DNA of 56,331 nucleotides from Cyanobacterium sp. T60_A2020_053 (GTDB taxonomy: Bacteria; Cyanobacteriota; Cyanobacteriia; Cyanobacteriales; Cyanobacteriaceae). Each line of letters starts with the position of its first letter. Position 1 is the first letter of the stretch. Made by a program: the position numbers and the translations under genes. Shown piece after piece: positions 1-10,849 of the stretch. The notes beneath the pieces are model-generated. The model was not told the origin of the DNA, made no database searches, and saw only the letters and a program-made list of their open reading frames with translations. The DNA lies in contig JACYMF010000018.1 of assembly GCA_015272165.1 (NCBI GenBank), forward strand, positions 1 to 56,331. The letters are read 5' to 3'.

Positions 1-46
1 TGTCTTCTTGTCAAAAACAAATCAATTTTGATCCTGACTTTGAAAA
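1..46. repeat. 46-bp direct repeat, copy 1
   Basis: The first 46 bases of the window recur without mismatch at 8956-9001. Both copies are in gene-free sequence and in the same orientation. The window edge cuts this copy, so the true repeat may extend further left. No gene was found in 1-467; besides this repeat the stretch holds a palindromic repeat copy at 147-289 and the menC promoter. Confidence 0.85.
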
Positions 47-146
47 CACCCTGCTCCAGTAGGGGGGTTTATCCCTTTCCAATCCCACGCTTCAGGTATT
101 TCAACCTTAACTTTTGGATTGAACGAATCGCACTTACAAATATATT

Positions 147-289
147 ATATCTTCGTAATTTACCCACCGTGTAATGAATTGCACGGAACCAATGGTATCT
201 CGTTCAATAAATTGAACTAAGATTGTTTTTAATTGATTTGTAAGTGATCGCGCAGCGGCAGCCTTCGGCTGATCAAGCGGACTTGATAT
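147..289 (+). repeat. Palindromic dispersed repeat (family A), long copy 1
   Basis: This is one of four related copies; the others are 4592-4696, 11392-11508 (inverted) and 36595-36738. It begins ATATCTTCG and ends ACTTGATAT, so the ends form a short imperfect inverted repeat (ATATC/GATAT). Inside are a CCGTGTAAT...ACACGG palindrome, a GTTCAATAAATTGAAC hairpin and, in the long copies only, a GCAGCCTTCGGCTG hairpin. It has no coding capacity. It resembles a MITE or REP-like element, but no mobilising enzyme is visible. Confidence 0.8.
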
Positions 290-442
290 TATCAAGTAAT
301 CCTAAATCATTCATGAGAAAATCAGTAAGTAAGCAAATTTAATGGTAGCTCAAGCTATCTTTAAAGTGACCTTTGTCAAAAGTCCATGTGACGACATTTC
401 CTAGCCACTGTATAAGCCTTGTCATTTTTGCTTCTTTACCCT

Positions 443-451
443 TGTTATAAT
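443..451 (+). promoter_or_regulatory. Extended -10 promoter for menC
   Basis: TGTTATAAT is an extended -10 element (TG-N-TATAAT), with the TATAAT at 446-451 and the menC ATG at 468. This implies a very short leader. No good -35 box is visible. Confidence 0.5.
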
Positions 452-467
452 ACTATTTTGCCAATAA

Positions 468-1568
468 ATGTACATAGAAAAAATAAATTTATATAACCTT
501 TTAATACCCTTTAAATCACCCTTTAAATTTGCAGGAGGAGAATATCAGAATCATAGCTGTTTAATTGTAGCAATTCACAGTGAAGGCTTAACTGGTTGGG
601 GAGAATGCCCAACCTTTGAACATCCTTTTTATACTTATGAAACAATAAAAACAACATATCATGTTTTAACTGATTTTTTAATACCTTCTTTGTTAAAAAA
701 AGAGATTAACTCTCCCCAAGAATTTGCACAAATATCAGCGCCCGTGCGAGGGCATAACATGGCTAAATCAGCATTAGACTGTGCATTATGGGATTTATTT
801 GCTCAAGCCAATAATCTTAGTTTACAAGAATATATTGGTGGTATTAGAGATAAAATTTCGGTGGGTGTAGCTGTTTCTTTAGAAAAAGATTTAGAAAAAT
901 TATTGACAAAGGTTAATAATTATGTTGATGAAGGCTATCAAAGAATAAAAGTAAAAATAAGTAAAGATTGGGCATTACAACCATTAGAAAAGATTAGAAA
1001 AAATTATCCTGACTTAATGATAATGGCAGATGCTAATTCCGTTTTCAGTTTAGAAGATTTAGCACTATTTAAACAGCTAGACCAACTTAATTTATTGATG
1101 ATCGAACAACCATTAGGATATGATGATTTATTAGAGCATAGTTATTTACAAAGTCAAATTAAAACGCCTATTTGTTTAGATGAAAGTATCAATTCCGTTA
1201 ATGATACACGCAATGCTATTAAACTAAAGTCTTGTCAGATTGTTAATTTAAAACCGAGTCGAGTGGGCGGTGTAACTAATACTTTAAAAATTCATCAAAT
1301 TTGTCAACAAACAGGGATAAAATTATGGTGCGGTGGAATGCTAGAATCAGGTATTGGTAGAGCTTTGAATCTGCATATTTCCAGTTTAGAAAACTTTCAA
1401 TTACCTGCGGATATTTCTGCCACTAATCGTTATTTTCACGAAGATATTACTACTACTAATCTTTATTTAAACCAAGAAGATTCCACCATCAATATTCCCA
1501 AACAAAGAAAGGGTATTGGTGTAGAAATCAATCCCGAAATGCTCATTAAATATAGCAATGATAAATGA
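468..1568 (+). CDS. menC: o-Succinylbenzoate synthase (enolase superfamily)
   Basis: The 366-residue product belongs to the OSBS/N-acylamino acid racemase branch of the enolase superfamily. It should dehydrate SHCHC to o-succinylbenzoate in phylloquinone (vitamin K1) synthesis, which supplies the photosystem I quinone. The N-terminal capping domain is followed by a barrel with the expected catalytic set: KVK lysines at K161/K163, metal ligands D188, E213 and D238, and the opposing K262. The motif GGMLESGIGRA (about 289-299) is typical of the family. Length is normal. It stands alone, without other men genes nearby. Racemase activity is possible in this family, but a cyanobacterial context favours OSBS. 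Confidence 0.85.
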   Translation: MYIEKINLYNLLIPFKSPFKFAGGEYQNHSCLIVAIHSEGLTGWGECPTFEHPFYTYETIKTTYHVLTDFLIPSLLKKEINSPQEFAQISAPVRGHNMAKSALDCALWDLFAQANNLSLQEYIGGIRDKISVGVAVSLEKDLEKLLTKVNNYVDEGYQRIKVKISKDWALQPLEKIRKNYPDLMIMADANSVFSLEDLALFKQLDQLNLLMIEQPLGYDDLLEHSYLQSQIKTPICLDESINSVNDTRNAIKLKSCQIVNLKPSRVGGVTNTLKIHQICQQTGIKLWCGGMLESGIGRALNLHISSLENFQLPADISATNRYFHEDITTTNLYLNQEDSTINIPKQRKGIGVEINPEMLIKYSNDK

Positions 1569-1601
1569 TTCATAAGAAAATAAACACAAACAATTCACGG
1601 G

Positions 1602-1622
1602 CAAGGGGATGTGCGCCCCTTG
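1602..1622 (+). terminator. Terminator-like hairpin after menC
   Basis: CAAGGGG (1602-1608) pairs with CCCCTTG (1616-1622) across a 7-nt loop, 34 bases after the menC stop. There is no clear T-tract, so it may work only as a 3'-end stabiliser. Confidence 0.4.
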
Positions 1623-1830
1623 TTATCATAGCTTTGAGAAAAATAAAAATCACAATTAATTTTGCTTACCTACTTATAAGCATTTCACCTGATAGCTAAC
1701 CCCCGAAACCTGACACCTTCCCTCACTTAATTGATTTTTTACGAATGATTTAGGACTATTATATCAAGTGAGTTTGATGTGAAATTTTCAGTTAAAGTAA
1801 AGAAGAGTAAAACATAAGCGGAGAGTTTTT

Positions 1831-3060
1831 ATGACACTAAAAAAAATATTGAGTTTATTCCTTACCCTCACATTGACGGTAATGATGACAGGATGTCAGG
1901 ATAAAATCGAAAGCGTGGAAGCCTTCACCAGTGATAAAGCGCCCATCCCCCAAGTCATAAATATAAAAGAAGTCAACCCACCTAAACTAATTCAAGAATT
2001 AAATAAAAACTTCGCCCAAAAACAACCTCAAGTCAAAATTATTTCTCCTGCCGATGGCAAAATACTGGATACTACCAGCGCTGAAGTAAAATTAACCGTT
2101 AGCGACTTAACTATTTTTAAAGATGATAACCTGAAAATGGGACCTCATTTACATTTCTTCCTTGATGATCAACCATATCAAGCTATTTATAGTACAGAAG
2201 AACCAGTATTATTGACAGATTTAGCGCCCGGCACCCATACCATCAGAGTGTTTGCTTCGCGCCCATGGCATGAAAGTTTTAAAAATGAAGGCGCTTACGC
2301 CCAAACCACCTTCCATGTCTTTACTCCCACGGAAGACAACAACCCCAATAATAGTTTACCTCTTTTAACCTACAGTCGTCCTCAAGGAACTTATGGTGCA
2401 GAGCCGATTATGCTGGATTTTTACCTCACTAATGCACCTTTACATCTGGCGGCGCAAGAAAATTCAGAGGATAATATCAGGGATTGGCGTATCCGAATTA
2501 CTATCAATGGTGAAGTCTCAATTATTGACACTTGGCAACCTCTCTATTTAACTGGTTTTAATCAAGGAGAAAATTGGGTTAAACTGGAATTTATTGATGA
2601 TCAAGGTGATGTTTTAAAAAATGTTTTTAATAGCACTGTAAGAGTTATCAATTTTGATCCCAAATTTAATGATACTTTGTCAAAATTAGTGACGGGTAAA
2701 ATTAGTTTAAGCAAAGCTCAAGCTATTACTATTCCTAATTATCCAGTGTCTGAAATTGAGGAAGAAGTAATCGAAAATTCTCTTACTCAGACAGAAGAAA
2801 TTATCACTGAAACATCAGAAGAAAGTTTAGAAGTTATCGAAAATAATCCAGCTGAAATACCAGAAGAAACTTTGGATGTGATTGAAAGCAATGATGCTGA
2901 AATTTCGGAAGAAAGTTTAGACGTTATCGAAAATAATAATGATGAAAATTCAGAAGAAGGTTTAGACGTTATCGAAAATAATCAAGCTGAAATCTCGGAA
3001 GAAAGTTTAGAAATTACTGAAAATAATCAAGCTGAAATTTCAGAAAGTGATGAAAGTTAA
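1831..3060 (+). CDS. Lipoprotein with acidic 15-residue C-terminal repeats
   Basis: This is a 409-residue secreted lipoprotein of unknown function. A short basic N-terminus and a hydrophobic stretch lead to a lipobox-like MTGC, which would acylate Cys22. The middle (about residues 50-290) looks like two Ig-like or beta-rich extracellular domains. It includes a PHLHFFLDDQPY segment (about 110-121) followed by an APGTHTIRVF strand. From residue 327 to the end are five near-identical 15-residue repeats of the type EISEESLDVIENNNA plus a partial sixth, very acidic and probably disordered. AAGCGGAGAG precedes the ATG as a plausible ribosome binding site. Lgt and LspA, which would process it, are both encoded in this window. 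Confidence 0.7.
   Translation: MTLKKILSLFLTLTLTVMMTGCQDKIESVEAFTSDKAPIPQVINIKEVNPPKLIQELNKNFAQKQPQVKIISPADGKILDTTSAEVKLTVSDLTIFKDDNLKMGPHLHFFLDDQPYQAIYSTEEPVLLTDLAPGTHTIRVFASRPWHESFKNEGAYAQTTFHVFTPTEDNNPNNSLPLLTYSRPQGTYGAEPIMLDFYLTNAPLHLAAQENSEDNIRDWRIRITINGEVSIIDTWQPLYLTGFNQGENWVKLEFIDDQGDVLKNVFNSTVRVINFDPKFNDTLSKLVTGKISLSKAQAITIPNYPVSEIEEEVIENSLTQTEEIITETSEESLEVIENNPAEIPEETLDVIESNDAEISEESLDVIENNNDENSEEGLDVIENNQAEISEESLEITENNQAEISESDES
2809..3057 (+). repeat. In-frame 45-bp tandem repeat in lipoprotein gene
   Basis: Five units of 45 bp plus a partial unit encode the 15-residue acidic repeats (consensus E-I-S-E-E-S-L-D-V-I-E-N-N-x-A). Units 3-5 are most similar at DNA level, which suggests recent slippage or unequal crossover. 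Copy number may vary between strains. Confidence 0.85.
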
Positions 3061-3098
3061 ACAAAATTGAATTATCTTGATTTCTAATTATGTGTAGG

Positions 3099-3122
3099 TT
3101 GGGTTGAGGCAACGAAACCCAA
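3099..3122. terminator. Hairpin after lipoprotein gene
   Basis: TTGGGTT (3099-3105) pairs with AACCCAA (3116-3122). The 310-base gap 3061-3370 otherwise holds only AT-rich sequence and a GGCAAAA-type heptamer fragment near 3210. The tail after the hairpin is not T-rich, so termination is uncertain. Confidence 0.35.
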
Positions 3123-3370
3123 CAAATCTTAACTTTAAAGTTGTGATAACAAGAGGTTTAAAGCCCTTGCCTATATACAATTACTTTGAGTATGTAAATT
3201 TTTAGTTAAGATAGGCAAAAGGCAAAAGAGAATTATTAAATAATAATTTATCAACTTTTCAATTTTATTTTGCTATAAATACTATTGAGTAAGAGTTATA
3301 AAAGTTATTTTCTATTAATTTATCATAACCATTGTAGAAGAGCCTTATTTTTTCATCAATCCCTAAATAA

Positions 3371-4603
3371 ATGACATTATTTTTTGAACAGACACTTATC
3401 AGCATTGTATTAGTTTTATTAGGAGGTTTTTTGGCAGGGCAATTAGTCAAAAAAATCAAACTTCCTCCCTTATTAGGAATGATATTAATAGGTATTATTT
3501 TTGGCTCACAATTTACTAATATTCTAGCGCCCTCCCTCCTCGATTCTGCGGATAATTTTCGGACCATTGCGGTGATGACAATTTTAATGAAAGCTGGATT
3601 AGGATTAGATCGTGAAAAACTAAAACAACAAGGCTCAGTTGCCCTACGTTTAGGATTTTTACCTGCTATTTTTGAAGCTCTGGTAGTGATGATTTTAGCA
3701 GTAATTTTATTAGATTTTAGTTGGGTAACTGGTTTATTATTAGGATGTATTTTGTCTCCTGAATCTCCTGCGGTAATTGTGCCGGGAATGTTACGGCTCA
3801 AGAGTTTGGGTTGGGGCGTAAAAAAAGGTATTCCTGACGCTATTTTAACGGGGAGTGCGCTATCTGATGTTTTATTATTATTGGTTTTCAGTTTATTAAT
3901 TAATTTTTTAAGTCAAGATAAAAATTTTAATTTAGATAGCTTAACATTATTACCGATACAATTAATAACCCAAGTTGTTTTAGGAGTTTTAATTGGTTGG
4001 ATAACAGCCTATTTATTTGTCTATTTATTTATCAAACAAAAATGGTCAGAAAATATTGTTCAAGAAACATTTTTATCAGCTAGTATTGCCGTAGGTTTAG
4101 TAAAAATTGCAGAAATATATCCTATTTTTTCTGGTTACTTAGCCGTAATGAGTTTTGGCTTTTTCTTAATTGAAAAATCAGCGCCCCTCGCCGAAAGATT
4201 AAGAGTCGGATTTGATAGCATCTGGAAAGTAGCGGAAATATTTTTATTTGTGTTATTAGGTGCTAATATCCCCCTCAATATTTTAGGAGATACATTAATT
4301 GTTGGCTTAATTATCTTAATTTTAGGTACTTTAGTGGGCAGAATGACGGGATGGTATCTCGCCACTTGGGGCAGTAATTGGAATCGTGATGAAAAACTAT
4401 TTCTCCTTGCTGGAAACTCCGCCAAAGCCACCGTACAAGCGGCCATTGGCGCCCTTCCCCTCAGTTTGGGCATTGAAGGGGGAGAAAAAATCCTCGCCCT
4501 TGCTGGGCTATCTATCCTTGTTACAGCGCCCCTCGGCGCATGGGCAATTCCTACCTTTGCCCCTCGACTATTGCAACGAGAAGAAAAAAATATATCTTCG
4601 TAA
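3371..4603 (+). CDS. Cation:proton antiporter (CPA family)
   Basis: This 410-residue integral membrane protein has about 12 hydrophobic segments and the Na+/H+ exchanger fold. It would exchange a monovalent cation for protons across the plasma or thylakoid membrane. The SPESPAVIVPGML stretch (about 135-147) matches the unwound helix region of CPA proteins. The following SALSDVLLLL helix (about 161-170) carries the buried aspartate expected for ion binding. There is no cytoplasmic RCK domain, so regulation by nucleotide is not indicated. Its last codons (I-S-S-stop) are supplied by the family A repeat at 4592-4696, so the native C-terminus may once have differed. Which cation it moves cannot be told from sequence. 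Confidence 0.75.
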   Translation: MTLFFEQTLISIVLVLLGGFLAGQLVKKIKLPPLLGMILIGIIFGSQFTNILAPSLLDSADNFRTIAVMTILMKAGLGLDREKLKQQGSVALRLGFLPAIFEALVVMILAVILLDFSWVTGLLLGCILSPESPAVIVPGMLRLKSLGWGVKKGIPDAILTGSALSDVLLLLVFSLLINFLSQDKNFNLDSLTLLPIQLITQVVLGVLIGWITAYLFVYLFIKQKWSENIVQETFLSASIAVGLVKIAEIYPIFSGYLAVMSFGFFLIEKSAPLAERLRVGFDSIWKVAEIFLFVLLGANIPLNILGDTLIVGLIILILGTLVGRMTGWYLATWGSNWNRDEKLFLLAGNSAKATVQAAIGALPLSLGIEGGEKILALAGLSILVTAPLGAWAIPTFAPRLLQREEKNISS

Positions 4604-4696
4604 CTCACCCACCGTGTAATTCATTACACGGCTAACGGTTTTTCGTTCAATAAATTGAACTAAGATTATTTTTAATTGACTTAGCGGACTTGATAT
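4592..4696 (+). repeat. Palindromic dispersed repeat (family A), short copy 2
   Basis: It shares ATATCTTCGTAA, the CCGTGTAAT...TTACACGG palindrome, GTTCAATAAATTGAAC and the CGGACTTGATAT end with the other copies. It lacks the GCAGCCTTCGGCTG hairpin segment. The TAA inside it (4601-4603) is the stop codon of the antiporter gene. Confidence 0.8.
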
Positions 4697-4752
4697 GAGT
4701 CTGTCTTAACCCTGATGAATTGAGATTTTTGAACTATTCAGCAAACCCTAAT

Positions 4753-6427
<1,675 letters not shown>

Positions 6428-6480
6428 TTACCCTAGATTTTGCCTACTATTTTGGGGGTGATCAAAAAAGGCAATAATGA

Positions 6481-6615
6481 AGGGCAAAGGTTTTAAAAGG
6501 GCAAAGTTAAAAGGGCAAAGGAAATTATTATTTCATAATTCATAATTCATAATCTTCCCATTCCTCCCCGTCTCCCCGTCTCCCTGTCTCCCCGTCTCCC
6601 TGTCTCCCTGTCTCC
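6481..6615. repeat. Heptamer and octamer arrays downstream of hemA
   Basis: GGGCAAA-type heptamers lie at 6481-6520 and TTCATAA heptamers at about 6530-6553. They are followed by 6.5 octamers of CTCCCCGT/CTCCCTGT at 6564-6615. The octamer array starts about four bases beyond the hemA stop codon. Related octamer arrays occur at 30881-30952 and 35263-35318. Confidence 0.85.
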
Positions 6616-6618
6616 AGA

Positions 6619-7905
6619 TTAGGCTGTATATTGTTCGGTGATTTCGAGGTTAAAAAGCGTCTGTAAAGTATGTAAGGCTTTACGGCGCGCTTCAATATCT
6701 TGTTGCGCCCTCAACTGCACCATGGGATCATGTAAGATTTTATTAACAATTCCTCTAGTTAAAGCCTCGATGACTTCTTGATGTTTTTCGCCAAATTCAC
6801 TACCGAGACGAGAAAGCGCTTTTTCTAATTCTTGCTCTCTGATACTCTCAATTTTAGTGCGTAAACAGCTAATGGTGGGTACGGTTTCCAAAGATTGCCA
6901 CCACAATTCAAAGGATTCAATTTCTTCCTCTAATAACGCTTCTGCTTCCCGTGCCATTTCTCGGCGAGTGGCATGGTTTTGGGCGACTACGGCTTTCAAA
7001 TCGTCCACGTTGTAAGATTGAATAAAATCTAATTCTGTAACATCACTGGATACATTACGAGGGACAGAAATATCCACTAACATCAAAGTATTGGTAGGGG
7101 TGAGGGGCGCTAGATTTTCTTTGGTTAAAATGGGGTGGAGGGCGCCGGTACTGGTAAACACTAAATCAGACTGTGCTACAATCATCATCATTTCTGCCAA
7201 AGGATGAATTGTTATATTAACTTGGGGAAATTTTTCTGCTAACTCTTGCGCGCGCTGGGTGGAGCGATTAACAATGGCAATATTTTCTACCCCTTTAGAG
7301 GCAAGATGTTGTACCAAAAGACGAGACATTTTTCCCGCACCGATAATAGAGATTTTAAAACTAGCAAGATTATCTACTTTAGTATCCACTAATTCCACCG
7401 CCGCCGAGCTAATGGAAACAGCGCCCGTGCCGATATTCGTTTCCGTGCGCACCCGTTTACCAGCGCTGATAGCCTGTTTAAATAAACGATCTAATAATCG
7501 ACTCATACCCTTATATTTATTAGCTAACTTATGGGTAGTTTTAACTTGAGCGAGAATTTGACCTTCCCCTAAAACCAAACTTTCTAAACCGGCAGATACT
7601 CTCATGAGGTGACGAATAGCATCTTGATGGAGAAGAATAAAAAGATGTCGGCGTAACTGCGGTAAAGAAATATGACCGATTTCTGCTAAAAATTGACTAA
7701 TTTCCTTAACACCCTGTTCAGTTTCCAATACTACTGCATAAATTTCTAAACGATTACAAGTGCTGATAATGGCAACTTCTTCAATATGAGGATAAGTTAA
7801 TAAATGTTGGATAGATTCCTCGATTCTATTTTCAGGAATACTTAATTTTTCTCTTACCTCAACAGCAGCCGTTTTGTGGGAAAGACCTACTACAACAATA
7901 TTCAT
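6619..7905 (-). CDS. hemA: Glutamyl-tRNA reductase
   Basis: The enzyme reduces glutamyl-tRNA(Glu) to glutamate-1-semialdehyde with NADPH, the first committed step to haem, chlorophyll and bilins. The 428-residue protein shows the catalytic STCNRLEIY motif with the thiol nucleophile C50. It also has the GLSHKTA start, a GAGKMS nucleotide-binding loop (about residues 190-195) and the C-terminal dimerisation helix. Length is typical for cyanobacteria. The gene is single, with repeats on its 3' side. Confidence 0.97.
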   Translation of the reverse strand: MNIVVVGLSHKTAAVEVREKLSIPENRIEESIQHLLTYPHIEEVAIISTCNRLEIYAVVLETEQGVKEISQFLAEIGHISLPQLRRHLFILLHQDAIRHLMRVSAGLESLVLGEGQILAQVKTTHKLANKYKGMSRLLDRLFKQAISAGKRVRTETNIGTGAVSISSAAVELVDTKVDNLASFKISIIGAGKMSRLLVQHLASKGVENIAIVNRSTQRAQELAEKFPQVNITIHPLAEMMMIVAQSDLVFTSTGALHPILTKENLAPLTPTNTLMLVDISVPRNVSSDVTELDFIQSYNVDDLKAVVAQNHATRREMAREAEALLEEEIESFELWWQSLETVPTISCLRTKIESIREQELEKALSRLGSEFGEKHQEVIEALTRGIVNKILHDPMVQLRAQQDIEARRKALHTLQTLFNLEITEQYTA

Positions 7906-8118
7906 CTTCTCTTTTGGTTAAATTGGGGTAATAAATTTAAAATATAAATGCTTTAAAACACTATTGATCATTACCGATGATGCCATTTTTGGCAATTTTT
8001 TCTTGACCTTTTGCAATAAAACTTCATGACTTGGCATTTTTTGCTAAAAGTCCCTAGTTCGAGATTCTCTACCATGTGCCACGAAGTAAAATAAGTAATA
8101 TTAATCCAGTCTAATTCA

Positions 8119-8754
8119 ATGAATATTAAAAATTTAGTAACAGATTCTCTAGCACAAAATGAACCGTCGGGATGGTTTGAACCTTTGTATGCAGGGGCAA
8201 ATTTTGACCCTCAAAAAATTCCTTGGGCAAATTTAAGCGCTCCAGCGCCCCTCACCCAGTGGTTAAAACAACAAGTTAATACCGAAGAGAAAAAAGCTTT
8301 AGTGATTGGTTGCGGTTTGGGAGATGATGCCCAAGCCATCGCTGAAGCTGGTTATCAAACCACTGCTTTTGATATTTCTCCTTCTGCCATTGATTGGTGT
8401 CGTCAACGTTTCCCCAATTCTACCGTTAATTATCAAACAGGAGATATTTTAAATCCTTGCCCTGCTTGGTTACAAGAATTTGACCTTGTGTGGGAATGTC
8501 GTACTATTCAAGCCTTGCCCCTCGATTTTAGAACCGAAGTAATTAATAATATTGCTCAGTTAGTTAAACCTCAAGGAAAATTACTGGTATTAACTAATTT
8601 ACGACCTAGTGAAGAAGCGCCCTCCGGCCCCCCTTGGCCCCTTAGTGCTAATGACTTACAACAGTTTATCATGGCTGGATTGACGGAAGAAAAAACTACG
8701 GTGACGGGCGCTACCATTTTTGTTGAATTTATAGCAATCCGTTCTGATTTGTGA
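8119..8754 (+). CDS. Class I SAM-dependent methyltransferase (TPMT-like)
   Basis: The 211-residue soluble protein has a Rossmann-type methyltransferase core. Motif I is LVIGCGLGDDA (about residues 62-72), an acidic FDIS at the end of strand 2 should bind the ribose of SAM, and a GDIL segment follows. The N-terminal GWFEPLYAGANFDPQKIPW resembles thiopurine/thiol methyltransferase-like proteins, which act on small molecules. The substrate cannot be inferred. It is a single gene with no obvious partner. Confidence 0.75.
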   Translation: MNIKNLVTDSLAQNEPSGWFEPLYAGANFDPQKIPWANLSAPAPLTQWLKQQVNTEEKKALVIGCGLGDDAQAIAEAGYQTTAFDISPSAIDWCRQRFPNSTVNYQTGDILNPCPAWLQEFDLVWECRTIQALPLDFRTEVINNIAQLVKPQGKLLVLTNLRPSEEAPSGPPWPLSANDLQQFIMAGLTEEKTTVTGATIFVEFIAIRSDL

Positions 8755-8774
8755 GAATTTAATAGAAAATAATT

Positions 8775-9035
8775 CTCCCCTCTCCTATGGGAGCAGGGCG
8801 TTTTCATTCTCAAAAATGTTAGTTTCTCAAACTAGCCAATAATCTGAAATTCAGAGGTTTTTAACTACTAATAAATCAATTAATAGTAAAAAATCCTCCT
8901 GTCTCCCTGAATCTCCCCCCTTTTTAAGGGGGGTTGGGGGGGATCATCCTTATATTGTCTTCTTGTCAAAAACAAATCAATTTTGATCCTGACTTTGAAA
9001 ATCCCCTGCGGTTGGGAGAGGGGTTGGGGGTGAGG
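8775..9035. repeat. Cluster of short dispersed GC-rich repeats
   Basis: The gap 8755-9130 has no gene. It holds a CTCCCCTCTCC...GGGAG hairpin-like piece (8773-8795), a CCCCCC/GGGGGG-rich piece (8914-8943) and the 46-bp repeat at 8956-9001. A GGGAGAGGGGTTGGGGG piece (9015-9031) is related to the hairpin after rpmB. Confidence 0.6.
8956..9001. repeat. 46-bp direct repeat, copy 2
   Basis: All 46 bases are identical to 1-46, in the same orientation and about 8.95 kb away. The flanks differ. Perfect identity suggests recent duplication or gene conversion. Confidence 0.85.
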
Positions 9036-9077
9036 GCAAAGAATTTTGATACCTACTTTTAAGCTTAACTTAGTTCA

Positions 9078-9113
9078 TTAGTCAGCAAACTGGTATAATT
9101 TGATATTGACTAA
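9078..9113 (+). promoter_or_regulatory. bioB promoter with flanking inverted repeat
   Basis: TGGTATAAT (9091-9099) is an extended -10. It lies between a perfect 7-bp inverted repeat, TTAGTCA (9078-9084) and TGACTAA (9107-9113). A repressor spanning both arms would block the promoter. No regulator is identified. Confidence 0.4.
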
Positions 9114-9130
9114 AAATTAGAGGGCATACA

Positions 9131-10228
9131 GTGGTAAATACGGCAACAAAACCATTATCAGAACAAAATCACACCTTTACTAATGATTACGATTATTTAA
9201 GTCAATGGTTGAGGGCGCTTGGTGAACGTATTATCAATGGTGGTACAATTACCAGAGAAGAAGCACTAAAAATTACCGAAATTGAAGGAGAGGAAAATAT
9301 CCTTTTACTGTGCGAAAATGCCGATGCCATTCGTCGTGCCTGTTGCGGTAACGTAGTTGATTTGTGTAGTATCGTTAACATTAAATCTGGGAATTGTTCC
9401 GAAAATTGCAGTTTTTGCTCTCAATCTGTGCATCATCAGGGTAAAGATTCCCCAGTATATGGCATAAAAACTAGAGAAGAAATTTTAGAATATGCCAAGG
9501 CAGCCGAAAAAGCCGGGGCGAAAAGATTTTGTCTTGTGTCTCAAGGGCGCGGTATCAAGTACAATAGCCCCAAAAGTAATGAATTTGAAGAAGTTTTAGC
9601 CACTGTCAAACAGATTATTGAGGAAACCAACGTTAAACCCTGCTGTGCGTTAGGAGAAGTTACCAAAGAACAAGCTCAAGCTCTCAAAGATGCTGGAGTT
9701 ACTCGCTATAATCACAATCTGGAATCTTCTGCCAATTTTTATGAGAACATAGTTACTACTCATACTTGGCAAGATCGAGTTGATACAGTGAAAAATCTGA
9801 AAGAAGTAGGCATTCAAGCCTGTACCGGTGGTATTATGGGCATGGGAGAAAGTTGGCAGGATAGAATTGATTTAGCTTTTTCTCTCAAGGAATTAGAAGT
9901 GGAATCCGTGCCGATTAATTTACTTAATCCCAGAGAAGGCACTCCTTTAGGAAGTGTAAAAAAATTAACTCCTATGGAAGCGTTAAAAGCCATTGCTTTA
10001 TTTCGTTTTATTTTGCCTCAGCAAATTTTACGCTATGCCGGAGGTAGAGAAGCGGTGATGGGAGAATGGCAAGAAAAAGGGTTGATGGCAGGAATTAATG
10101 CTATGTTAATTGGTAATTATCTTACTACTCTCGGACAATCTCCTGATCAGGATCAAGCTATGCTAAAATCTTTAGGCTTACAAGGGGGAGATGCTCCAAT
10201 TCCTTATCAAACTAAATCCATTGACTAG
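9131..10228 (+). CDS. bioB: Biotin synthase
   Basis: This radical SAM enzyme inserts sulfur into dethiobiotin. The 365-residue protein begins at GTG; no in-frame ATG fits better. The CxxxCxxC cluster ligands are C89, C93 and C96 in GNCSENCSFC. Further conserved parts include the LNPREGTPLG segment and the YAGGRE motif near the C-terminus, whose arginine binds the [2Fe-2S] cluster in the family. It overlaps bioY by 38 bases, so synthesis and uptake of biotin are probably co-expressed. An inverted repeat around its -10 could be an operator. Confidence 0.95.
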   Translation: MVNTATKPLSEQNHTFTNDYDYLSQWLRALGERIINGGTITREEALKITEIEGEENILLLCENADAIRRACCGNVVDLCSIVNIKSGNCSENCSFCSQSVHHQGKDSPVYGIKTREEILEYAKAAEKAGAKRFCLVSQGRGIKYNSPKSNEFEEVLATVKQIIEETNVKPCCALGEVTKEQAQALKDAGVTRYNHNLESSANFYENIVTTHTWQDRVDTVKNLKEVGIQACTGGIMGMGESWQDRIDLAFSLKELEVESVPINLLNPREGTPLGSVKKLTPMEALKAIALFRFILPQQILRYAGGREAVMGEWQEKGLMAGINAMLIGNYLTTLGQSPDQDQAMLKSLGLQGGDAPIPYQTKSID

Positions 10229-10841
10229 AAAAGATTTATCACCATCAAAAATTAATGGGATTCATGAATTTATTTGGGCATTAACGGGGTTAATGCTCAC
10301 AGTTTTTGGTACTTTTGTAGAAGTTTTTTTAGTGATTCCTTCTGGTACAAAAATAGAAGATTTAAACCCTACTTCTTTGGGTATTACTTATCAATTATTG
10401 GGGGTTTTTTTTACTGGTTGTGTTGGGGGAAAAAATGCTGGAGCTTATGCTCAAATTGCTTATGTCATTTTGGGTTTATTTAGATTACCTGTGTTTTATC
10501 AGGGTGGAACTTTTGAGTATTTACAGCAACCGACTTTCGGTTATATTTTAGGTTTTATTCCGGGTGCTTGGCTATGCGGTTTTCTGTCGTTACCGGGAAA
10601 AAGACGATTAGAATTGTTTGTTATTAGCGCTTTTGTTGGTTTATTAGCAATTCATTTTTGTGGTATAGTTTATCTTTTTTTCTATACTTTAATTGCTCCT
10701 TTTTTGGGAATAGAACTAGCAGAAAATTATTTTTTTGATGCAATTAGTTTATATTCTATGTCTCCTTTTTTTGCTCAAATAGCGATTATTTGCGTGATGG
10801 CAATTTTGGCGTTTTTAGTTAGACTTATTTTGTTTTATTAG
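10191..10841 (+). CDS. bioY: Biotin transporter BioY
   Basis: This is the S component of a biotin ECF transporter, 216 residues with about six hydrophobic helices. The ALTGLMLTVFGTFVE and GCVGGKNAGAYAQIAYVILG segments and the LGFIPGAWLCGFL motif are typical of cyanobacterial BioY. The start chosen overlaps the end of bioB by 38 bases. A later start is possible, because the first about 20 residues are poorly conserved in type. The energising subunits (EcfA/EcfT) are not nearby, as is common. The next gene is lspA, 8 bases downstream. Confidence 0.88.
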   Translation: MLQFLIKLNPLTRKDLSPSKINGIHEFIWALTGLMLTVFGTFVEVFLVIPSGTKIEDLNPTSLGITYQLLGVFFTGCVGGKNAGAYAQIAYVILGLFRLPVFYQGGTFEYLQQPTFGYILGFIPGAWLCGFLSLPGKRRLELFVISAFVGLLAIHFCGIVYLFFYTLIAPFLGIELAENYFFDAISLYSMSPFFAQIAIICVMAILAFLVRLILFY

Positions 10842-10849
10842 GCTCTAAA

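Noticed and set aside
10274-10483. Alternative frame inside bioY as a separate small membrane protein
   Set aside because: It overlaps the better-supported bioY frame entirely and its sequence is a shadow of it.
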